Assembly: GCF_000613345.1 (NCBI RefSeq)
Contig: NZ_BAIS01000005.1
Span: 1-64,000, forward strand
Origin: Prevotella disiens JCM 6334 = ATCC 29426
Lineage (GTDB): Bacteria; Bacteroidota; Bacteroidia; Bacteroidales; Bacteroidaceae
DNA: 64,000 nucleotides
Direction: 5' to 3'
In this document: one piece after another, positions 56,814 to 64,000 of the stretch
Numbering within the stretch: position 1 is the stretch's first letter
Layout: each line of letters begins with the position of its first letter
Translations under genes and position numbers: made by a program
The notes under the pieces: model-generated
Seen by the model: the letters and a program-made list of their open reading frames with translations, nothing else
Databases searched by the model: none
Told to the model about the DNA's origin: nothing

Positions 56814-58043
56814 TTATTGTGTTAAGCGTTTACTCATGTAGCGTACTGGATACCAAACCGATAGCCAACCCACGATGATTACAGTTGCAAAAATGCCGAT
56901 TATATCCCAAAAATGAACGCTAATAGGATAGGCATTGACAACAAAATTGCCTGCTTGGTCGCCCAATTTTACGAGTCCGTAAGTTTGTTGAAGCCAACAC
57001 AAGAGTAATCCCAATCCTATTCCGATTATAGCTCCCGCAACTGATATCATTCTACCCTCGAAAAGGAAAATTTGATTGATTTGTTTTTCGGTTGCTCCAA
57101 GGTTTCTCAGCGTGATAACATCTTGCTTTTTATCAATTATCAGCATGGAAAGCGAACCGATAATATTAAAGCAAGCCACCATCAAAATAAAGGTTAGGAA
57201 ACCATAAGCAAAGAGTTTCTCAATGCGCATGATATTGAATGTGTCGGCTTGTTGCTCGTATCTATCTTTTACAACAAAGTCTTTTCCCGCAAGTTGCTCT
57301 ATACCAGCCTTTGCCTTCCCTATATCTTCGCCTGCTTTTAGCCTTAATTCTAACGATGTAATCTCACCTTGTCGGTTAAAAATTCGGCGTGCAAAACCTA
57401 TGGAAGTAACGATAAAATTATTATCATATTTACTTTGTTTTACTTGGAAAACGACTCCTGGCGACACCAAAGAGTCGGCTACAAAAGCGTTGGTAGGGTT
57501 CGATGCGTCGTATTGTCCTTTGCGTTGTGGAGCATAGATGCGCAAGAAGTCGTCCCAATGGACTGACGTATTGAGTTGCTGGGCTACACCAATGCCCAAC
57601 ACTCCGTATTCCAAATTGGCTACTTGCAGGCGGAAATCGCCATCTCCAAAGAGGGTTTCACGAATATTGGTAAGCGAGTCGAAGTTATTTTCTACCCCTT
57701 TTATAGTTACCATAACTTGTTTTCCGTGATAAGTAGCCAACGCTTGGTCGGTTACACACTCGGTAGATACTGCCACAAAAGGTAGTTTTTTTATTTTTGC
57801 CAACGTAGGATTGTCAGCAGCAATGGCTTTTCCTTTCGCAGCCTCAACCTTGATTTGTGGGTCAAAATTGGTGAAAAACGAAGCTACTAAGTCGGAGAAT
57901 CCATTGAATCCGCTTAATACAACGACAAGCGCCATAGTGGCTACGGCAACGCCAATCACTGAAATCAAACTGATAACATTGATTGCGTGCGTACTCTTTT
58001 TAGAGAACAAATAGCGGCGAGCGATGTAAAACGGAAAGTTCAT
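56814..58043 (-). CDS. FtsX/LolC-E-type ABC transporter permease
   Basis: A 409-residue permease with four membrane helices (residues about 25-45, then three after residue 275) enclosing a large periplasmic domain. It opens IARRYLFSKKSTHAINVISLISVIGVAVATMALVVVLSGFNGF, the LolC/LolE pattern. Bacteroidetes use such proteins for lipoprotein release. It overlaps rbfA by one base (TAATG). No ATPase gene in the window. Confidence 0.9.
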   Translation of the reverse strand: MNFPFYIARRYLFSKKSTHAINVISLISVIGVAVATMALVVVLSGFNGFSDLVASFFTNFDPQIKVEAAKGKAIAADNPTLAKIKKLPFVAVSTECVTDQALATYHGKQVMVTIKGVENNFDSLTNIRETLFGDGDFRLQVANLEYGVLGIGVAQQLNTSVHWDDFLRIYAPQRKGQYDASNPTNAFVADSLVSPGVVFQVKQSKYDNNFIVTSIGFARRIFNRQGEITSLELRLKAGEDIGKAKAGIEQLAGKDFVVKDRYEQQADTFNIMRIEKLFAYGFLTFILMVACFNIIGSLSMLIIDKKQDVITLRNLGATEKQINQIFLFEGRMISVAGAIIGIGLGLLLCWLQQTYGLVKLGDQAGNFVVNAYPISVHFWDIIGIFATVIIVGWLSVWYPVRYMSKRLTQ

Positions 58044-58378
58044 TACTTCTTCAACAACTCGTCGATGCGCTCAATATAGTCGAGCGAATCGTCAATAAAA
58101 AATCGTAATTCTGGAATAATGCGCAATTGATTGTGTACGCGTTGTCCCAATTCAAAGCGGATAGACTTCTCGTTTTTATTGATATTTTCTAATAATTCCT
58201 CACTTTTTTCCGATGGAAATATACTTAAATAAGCGGTACAGATGCCCAAATCGGGGCTAACTTTGGCTCGTGTAACACTTACCAACACTCCGTGCATGGC
58301 ACGAGTTTGACTTTGAAAAATGCTTGCCAACTCCTTTTGAAGCAAGCGCGCTATGCGGTTTTGTCTTGTTTCTTGCAT
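58043..58378 (-). CDS. rbfA: Ribosome-binding factor A
   Basis: A 111-residue KH-fold protein that helps mature the 30S subunit by acting on the 16S rRNA 5' end. The start TRQNRIARLLQKELASIFQ and the central VSVTRAKVSPDLGICTAYLSIF are typical. -7 box on the minus strand at 58400-58407. Confidence 0.93.
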   Translation of the reverse strand: MQETRQNRIARLLQKELASIFQSQTRAMHGVLVSVTRAKVSPDLGICTAYLSIFPSEKSEELLENINKNEKSIRFELGQRVHNQLRIIPELRFFIDDSLDYIERIDELLKK

Positions 58379-58399
58379 TATTTCTTTCTTAATTCATTG

Positions 58400-58407
58400 C
58401 AAATATA
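58400..58407 (-). promoter_or_regulatory. -7 promoter box of rbfA
   Basis: Minus strand reads TATATTTG, 21 bases before the start at 58378. The 58379-58898 gap also holds the LRR gene promoter and leader hairpin; the rest is AT-rich with no gene seen. Confidence 0.65.
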
Positions 58408-58776
58408 CGGCAATTCTGGCACATATCAAAATAAGGATTATAAAAGTTTGCAGGTTATTCAAAATAGCCACATTTATAATGATTACAGTTTGAAATCGAT
58501 GAACAAGCCCCTGGAAGAAAAAATGTCTGTAATACCGATGGATAAGGGGAGGGTAGAGCTTTCATTTTTTTATTGGACAGCAATAATTTTGAATAAAAAA
58601 CTCTAATAATAGTGCGCTTTCTTTGAAATATTATGAAGAAGAGATAGTAATCGTTTCTTATATACTTTTATTTTTTTAAAATGTATATATTGTAAATAAA
58701 TAAGCGATACTTGTAATAAAAATACACTTTAAAGTAATAATTCTGTGTATTTTTTTTAAATAATAAAAATATTAAT

Positions 58777-58784
58777 TATATTTG
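58777..58784 (+). promoter_or_regulatory. -7 promoter box of the leucine-rich protein gene
   Basis: TATATTTG, exact match to TAnnTTTG, giving a leader of about 110 bases before 58899. Confidence 0.65.
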
Positions 58785-58833
58785 CCATAACAGAATTGAA
58801 AAAAATAATTTAAAAGCATATAAAGCCGCAACG

Positions 58834-58872
58834 ATAGGAGCCAGTTGCCAAACCTAAACAAAGTAGCTCCTA
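58834..58872 (+). promoter_or_regulatory. Leader hairpin
   Basis: TAGGAGC at 58834-58840 pairs with GCTCCTA at 58866-58872 around a 25-base loop within the 5' leader. Purpose unknown; could modulate mRNA stability or translation. Confidence 0.4.
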
Positions 58873-58898
58873 AAATATTCACAACAATCTAACAAACA

Positions 58899-61855
58899 AT
58901 GAAGAAAAAACATTTACGTCTAATGAGTTTCGTTCTGACAGCATGCTTATGCAGCACATCAAGCATGGCGCAAGTTATGAAAAAAGTAGTAAAACCGCTT
59001 CAAAAGCAAGAAGTGAAAGCCTCGGAAGGTAAATTACCACCTGAATTTGAAGGCGTTGTTTTTGATGATTTCTATGGTTCTAACTTTTTCTCTCAACCTA
59101 ATAATACGCCCGATGAGCCTATTTTTTATGCCTTTTATATCGATAATTTTTCAAAAACTGCAATTAATACCATGGAGTTTGAATATTGGTTCGACAACGA
59201 CCGTTCTACTTTGCAGCGCAAAACTCGTAACGATATTCAACTTTTACCGGGAGAAAAAATGCGTGATGGAGTAGGGTTTATTACTTTCCATACCCCGAAA
59301 GACACCGAACCACACCTTATTTATATAAAGCCGTCAAAGCTAAATGGTATTGATGTAGACTTAAAACATACGTCAGACCATTTAGAAAATACTATATTGA
59401 TGCAACTTATCGCCGTCCAACTCATGTAGTTGAAACTTTCATTGACCCTACTGACAAGGAGGCTTTCAATCGTTATCGTGGATTGGTAACCAGTATTTCG
59501 ATGATGAAATACAGAACTCGCCAACCTAATCGCTACGAATTTATAACATTTGTGAGCAAGGCTGGAGAAAAGAAGTTTACAGCAACACCGAGTGAAAACG
59601 AACTTGCTGCAAAGTATAAGATTAGTGCTATGCCACGAGTAATGGTAGATAGAAATTTGATGTCGCCCTATGGGTCATTAAACAATCATGAAGAATTAAG
59701 AGATTTGTCAATTTATACGCCTGCAATGAAAATCAGCGATGTGCAAACCGACATATATGAGTTTTTGCTTTCTCGTCCTTTCTATGGACCGGGCTTTGCT
59801 CAAATGACACCATCGGTATCGTCAGTGGGTGATGGAAAGTTTGTTTGCAAAGTAAATGGTACTATTTCTTCTATTCAAAACACGAAGGGATTGCGCATGA
59901 ATGTGTATCTTGTTGAAAACAATCCTATCCCCGAACCTGATGAAAACGAAAAAGTAAATATTCCTGAAGGTGCGGTTTACAACAAGTTTATAAAGATGAT
60001 TAGTCCTGTTGAGGGTTACGAATTGAAGGTAAATGATGATAATACATACAATTTTAAGTCTGATGTTTTCACGATAGATAATTTTGAAGCCAACAAATAT
60101 CGCATTGTTGCCGCTATTGTAGACCCATGTAACGGACAACTTCAGTTATCGTCTGTACTGCAATCTTGTGGCACAGTTGTTACCAATGAACGCACCAGCG
60201 AGGTGTCAATGACTACAGTTCAAGCCTCTGGAGAGATGAGTTTTGCACTTGCTGCAAAAGAACCTAATACGCCAATTACCATTGACTGGGGCGACGGAAA
60301 CGATGTAAGCTATACGATTGGTACTGATTTTAGCGAATTTAAATCAGAAATAAAAGGTCCAGACTTGAAAATTAAGGGTAATATTACGAAATTAAATTGT
60401 ATGACAAACAAGCTAAAAGCACTTGATATTACTGGTTGTCCACAACTGGAAGTACTTCAAGCTGCTTATAATTACTTGTCTGAAATTGATTTTTCGAAAA
60501 GTACAGAACTTCAAAACATAGAGATTTTTGGTAGCAATTCGCTTCAAGAAATCAATCTTACCAATTGTACTAAATTAGTTCGTTTAGTGGCTTCACAAAA
60601 CTTCTTAAAGGAATTAGACCTTAGCAAGTGTCCTAATCTTTCTTATGTAGATTGTTCTCGAATGAAACAACTCAAGAATTTGGATTTATCTAATTGCCAT
60701 GAAGTAAAAAATATCATTGCTAACGAATGTGCATTGGAGTCGCTTATCATTCCTGACGATGCACCTTTGGTAGAACTTTTATGCAAGAGCAACCGTCTTC
60801 CAAGTCTTGATTTGTCAGCGTACAAAGCACTTGAGAATCTTGATTGCTCAAGTAATCCTATTAAAACACTGAAAGTTGAATCGCCTGTACTACATACTCT
60901 ATACGCAATGGGTACTAAAATTTCAACACTCGACCTTACAAAGTTGGGTAGTTTGAAGTATCTTGCACTCAAAGACAATGCTAATCTTACTGCTTTGAAC
61001 TTAGACAAAAATACAGAATTGGAAGAATTAGGATTTAGTAATTGTAAGATTGAAAAATTAAACTTCCTACCTTTAAGTAAATTGAATAAACTTTGGTGTT
61101 CAAATAATCCTCTCACAGGGGTTAATCTTGCCAATTGTAACAACTTAAAATTCATAGAAGCCAGCAAATGCAAGATGAAAACATTGACACTCCCTGCCAA
61201 TAACGATGTAATGGAGAAAGTTTTAGTTTCTGATAATGAATTGGAAAATATAACATTCGATAATCTTTCTGCTCTTAGATTAGTCAATCTTAGAAATAAC
61301 GTCTTAACTTCGGTTGTTTTAAAGGGTACGAAGAGCGTGGAACAATTGGCAATGTCTGGAAATAAACTACATTCTGTTGATATTAAAGATTGTTCAAACT
61401 TGAAAATTGTAGGATTTGCTAACAACGGCATGACTGCTTGCGAACTCAACGATATGTATAGTCAATTACCAAAATTGAGCAAATTTCCAAATAAACCAAA
61501 TCTACTTAACGGGACTACTTCTGATGAAGCTGCACTAACAAGTAATACAAAAATTGCCTTAGAAAGAAATTGGAGACCAAAAATAGAAGGCGATGGTAGC
61601 GGTTGCGCTAATGGTATTGAAGAAATGGGAATAGACAATGAGTTTGTAGTTTCTACTTTTGAGCATCATCTGAAAGTACGTTCTCCATTTGCATCTTCAT
61701 TGATTAGCATTTATTCGCTTGACGGAAAACTCGTAATGCAGCATCATTTGGAAGGAGCAGAAGCAATATTCAGCATACAATTGAGTGGAACTTACATCGT
61801 TCGTTGTACTGATGACATGACAAAAGAAACGCTAACGACAAAAGTAGTATTCTAA
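58899..61855 (+). pseudogene. Secreted leucine-rich repeat protein with C-terminal sorting-like domain, interrupted by one frameshift
   Basis: First frame: signal peptide (MKKKHLRLMSFVLTACLCSTSSMAQ) and a beta region, ending KHTSDHLEN at about 59389. The second continues KYYIDATYRRPTHVVETF to 61855. One extra A in the run at 59386-59389 joins them into 985 residues. About residues 480-860 are leucine-rich repeats (LKALDITGCPQLEVLQAAYN, LKELDLSKCPNLSYVDCSR, and so on), preceded by an ITIDWGDGNDVSY stretch. The end (LISIYSLDGKLVMQHHLEGAEAIF, GTYIVRCTDD) resembles the type A sorting domain. Such proteins are often cell-surface adhesins. Confidence 0.85.
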
Positions 61856-61929
61856 AAGCTTTCTATATTTATTCCATACTATTCGCTCAAATTTATGGAA
61901 TTTAGTACAACTCCAACTTGAAGCATTTT

Positions 61930-61968
61930 TAAAAGAGCCTGTTTTGCGTTCCAAAACAGGCTCTTTTA
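61930..61968. repeat. 22-bp-period intergenic repeat, 2 inverted units
   Basis: TAAAAGAGCCTGTTTTG at 61930 and CAAAACAGGCTCTTTTA at 61952, separated by CGTTC, are perfect inverse copies. They sit between the convergent LRR and EnvC-like genes and can also form a terminator-like hairpin. Confidence 0.8.
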
Positions 61969-62009
61969 AAGTTGAATACAACCTCTTTTTTATGCGTAAT
62001 AGGCATTGC

Positions 62010-63845
62010 CTATCGGAGCCATTGCTCAGGATTGAGTTTTTGGGTCTCTTTGTGCAATTGGAATTGGAGAATACCGCCTGAATTGACTGTTCCAAGAGTT
62101 TGACCTGTACCTACTTTCTGACCACGGCTTACACTCACGCTACCCAAATTGCAGTAAACTGATATGTAAGCACCATGGCGTACCATGACAATCGTAGAGC
62201 CTGCAACGCGAGAAACACTTGTTACTTCGCCTTTGAAAATGCTGCGTACAGCACTGCCAGCGGCAGTTTTAATGCTAATACCATTGCTATTGAGCTTCAC
62301 GTTCGACATTCCTTGAACATTGTAAGTACCAAAGCGAGTAACAATTTTACCTGAAACAGGCATTGGTAAACGTCCCTTATTGTTGGCAAAGCTACCTGTC
62401 ATGGCACGGTCGGCTGATGAAAGTAAAGAACTATTTGCATCGGCTTCACGTGCAGCCGCCTGCTCACGGTCGGCACGCTGCTTGTCTATTATTGCTTTTC
62501 GTTCTGCTGCCACACGATTTGCTTCTGCTTCACGAGCCTGTTGCTGTGCGCGTGCAGTTTCGGCTACCTCCTTTTGACGCGCTCTTTGCTCTGCCGCACG
62601 AGCTGCTGCCGCACGTTCTTCGGCACGTTTGAGTTCTTTTGCTCGTTTTGCTGATGCTTCAGCTTCGGCTGCTTTACGGGCTTGTTCTGCCTCACGGCGT
62701 GCCTGTTCGGCTTTTGCTTGGGCTTCACGGCGTTGTCGTTCCAACTCTGCTGCCTTGGCTTGTGCCGCTGCTTTGGCTTGTGCCTCACGTGCTTTCGCCT
62801 CAGCAATGCGTCTTGCGTTTTCACGAGCGGCCGCTTCTGCTGCTGCACGTTTGCGTGCCATTTCTGCTGCTCGCTGTTTGGCTGCTGCTGCTCGTGCTGC
62901 TGCTTGCGCTCGTGCCTCTTCCATAGCACGTTGGCGTGCTTTTTGTATTTCTATTGCGATTAATCGGTCGATTTGTGCATTGATTGCTTGTTGCTTTTTC
63001 TGGCGGTCGCTAATGACTTGTTGTAATACTTGTTGGTCTTTTTGCAACGATGCCACTACGTTTTGTTGCTCCACCTTCTTGCCTTGCATTTGTCCTTGAA
63101 TTCTTTCTCCTTGGCGTAACAAGTTGGTTTTGTGTCCTTTCACCGCTTCAAGTTGATTGTGCTTCTGGTCTACTTGGTTTTGTTTCTGCTTTAACAGTTC
63201 ACCTTGCGCACGCTGATAGGCGGCATATTCACGCACAAAGCGCAAACGACGATACATTTGTGTCAATGTTTTGGCAGAGAAAATGAACATCAATTTGTCT
63301 TGAATGCCACGATGCCGAGCCATGTAGCGCATGGAACGAATGAAACGACTACGACGTTCTCCTAATTGATTTTCAAGCGATTGCAACTGTCCTTTAAGGA
63401 TTCCGATGTTGCCATTCACTTGTTTGATGTCAGACGCAATCGTGTCAATGCTTTGTTGTTGGTGTCCAATTTCAGTATCCAACGTTATAATTTTTTGCAA
63501 ACGGTCGTTTACATCTTGTTGCTTGGCTTTTAATTCCTGTTCGTTCTGCTGAATTTCCTTTTGTATCTGCTGGTTTTTCTTTTGCAAGCCTTTTATTTCT
63601 TCCGTTGTAACATACTTCTGCTTCGTATTTCCCTTTGCATTTTTCTTACGATTTTGCGCCGTAGGTTTCTTTGTAGCAGTTTGTTTTGCTGTTGTTTTCT
63701 TTGTTGTTACCGCTTGCTTTTTTACGGTTTTCTTGGTAGTTTGTTGCTTTACAACAGGCTTTTTGGTGCCAGTTCGCTGCTTTTGAGCATACGGACTGAG
63801 CAAGCATGTGGTCAGCATGAACAATATAAATAAAATACGTTTCAT
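62010..63845 (-). CDS. EnvC-like murein hydrolase activator with LytM (M23) fold
   Basis: A 611-residue protein. Signal peptide (about 1-20), Lys/Thr-rich linker (20-80), long coiled coil (about 85-290), then an Ala/Arg/Glu-rich helical region (290-470) with very biased composition, and a C-terminal LytM/M23 fold (about 490-611: VSGKIVTRFGTYNV). The zinc-binding residues of active M23 proteins appear degenerate here (NSNGISI where HxxxD is expected; QLH instead of HLH), as in EnvC, an activator of amidases rather than a hydrolase. Upstream DUF4292 gene overlaps directly. Confidence 0.87.
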   Translation of the reverse strand: MKRILFILFMLTTCLLSPYAQKQRTGTKKPVVKQQTTKKTVKKQAVTTKKTTAKQTATKKPTAQNRKKNAKGNTKQKYVTTEEIKGLQKKNQQIQKEIQQNEQELKAKQQDVNDRLQKIITLDTEIGHQQQSIDTIASDIKQVNGNIGILKGQLQSLENQLGERRSRFIRSMRYMARHRGIQDKLMFIFSAKTLTQMYRRLRFVREYAAYQRAQGELLKQKQNQVDQKHNQLEAVKGHKTNLLRQGERIQGQMQGKKVEQQNVVASLQKDQQVLQQVISDRQKKQQAINAQIDRLIAIEIQKARQRAMEEARAQAAARAAAAKQRAAEMARKRAAAEAAARENARRIAEAKAREAQAKAAAQAKAAELERQRREAQAKAEQARREAEQARKAAEAEASAKRAKELKRAEERAAAARAAEQRARQKEVAETARAQQQAREAEANRVAAERKAIIDKQRADREQAAAREADANSSLLSSADRAMTGSFANNKGRLPMPVSGKIVTRFGTYNVQGMSNVKLNSNGISIKTAAGSAVRSIFKGEVTSVSRVAGSTIVMVRHGAYISVYCNLGSVSVSRGQKVGTGQTLGTVNSGGILQFQLHKETQKLNPEQWLR

Positions 63846-64000
63846 TTAAAGTTGCATTAGTTTTCCCAATATTTCTTCTACTCCCACTTGCTCGTACTTA
63901 GACGATGGCGTGGTAAAACTTTCCCAATTGGCATTGTCGCTTAGTCCTTCCAACTCGAAAGTGGCTGAAATGGTCTTCTGTCCTTTTGCTATTGGGGTTT
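63846..64000 (-). CDS. DUF4292 family lipoprotein, C-terminal end only
   Basis: The last 50 residues of a gene that enters from the window edge. Visible: TISATFELEGLSDNANWESFTTPSSKYEQVGVEEILGKLMQL, ending in the Leu-rich helix usual for DUF4292 proteins that precede EnvC-like genes in Bacteroidetes. The stop codon is immediately followed by the ATG of the EnvC-like gene. The start lies outside. Confidence 0.7.
   Translation of the reverse strand, partial: TPIAKGQKTISATFELEGLSDNANWESFTTPSSKYEQVGVEEILGKLMQL

Noticed and set aside
58899-59429. A separate 176-residue secreted protein before the LRR protein
   Set aside because: The second frame can be read back without stops to 59386, where one added A fuses both.
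62363-63286. Several long plus-strand open frames opposite the EnvC-like gene
   Set aside because: They mirror the Ala/Arg-rich coding region on the minus strand and have no family patterns; the minus-strand protein is clearly real.

Overview
This window looks like chromosome from a Prevotella-like member of the Bacteroidales. Genes are led by the Bacteroidetes -7 box TAnnTTTG, several with the TTTG -33 box about 19-20 bases upstream. Typical Bacteroidetes families are present: GLPGLI protein with a TonB-receptor-like partner, DUF6089, DUF6242, DUF4292, DUF4294, tandem OmpH/Skp genes beside bamA, SDR-type threonine dehydrogenase with Kbl, and secreted proteins with C-terminal sorting-like domains. 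Base composition is AT-rich between genes. No rRNA, IS element, phage or CRISPR array was seen; there is one tRNA (Leu, UAA).

Layout. 0.2-7.3 kb: cysteine desulfidase-like protein, acyltransferase, argS, DUF2059, RNase HI-like, RluA-like pseudouridine synthase. 7.4-9.7 kb: divergent kbl and tdh (threonine to glycine plus acetyl-CoA). 9.9-17 kb: DUF4294 protein, a ThiD-like domain fused to an AraC regulator, a superfamily I helicase, a split ThrE exporter with a tiny membrane protein, and LysR. 17.6-25 kb: mutS, lgt, ychF, pdxT-pdxS, pyrE. 25.1-29.6 kb: a SRPBCC-like gene present twice as 470-bp direct repeats enclosing a GLPGLI/outer-membrane receptor pair. 29.7-37.3 kb: lipoproteins, tRNA-Leu, comM (yifB), a secreted protein and a DNA/RNA non-specific endonuclease. 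37.5-41.7 kb: RNA methyltransferase, sufE, DoxX, U32 protease, EamA exporter. 41.8-46.5 kb: a TPP riboswitch and thiD-thiE-thiC-thi4, then a second thiE-like gene; the thiazole branch is served by a single Thi4 instead of ThiFSGH. 46.9-58.4 kb: patatin, murI, the OmpH/BamA/UppS/DUF6089 envelope cluster, DUF6242, a LolC/E-type permease and rbfA. 58.9-64 kb: a leucine-rich secreted protein, an EnvC-like protein and the end of a DUF4292 gene.

The two most unusual things are these. First, there is a dispersed intergenic repeat family built from 17-bp units of the form CAAAA-7 bases-TTTTG, joined by 5-bp spacers so that units recur every 22 bp. I find it at about ten intergenic loci and in no gene. 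Second, a ThiD-like kinase domain that has lost its catalytic motifs is fused to an AraC DNA-binding domain, which suggests a ligand-sensing pseudokinase regulator.

A caution for the reader: eight single-base deletions in short homopolymer runs break seven different genes (kbl, helicase twice, thrE-1, SRPBCC copy 1, comM, endonuclease, leucine-rich protein). Restoring one base at each gives full-length proteins, in several cases of exactly the usual family length. This pattern suggests sequencing or assembly error more than real decay, though the sequence alone cannot settle it.
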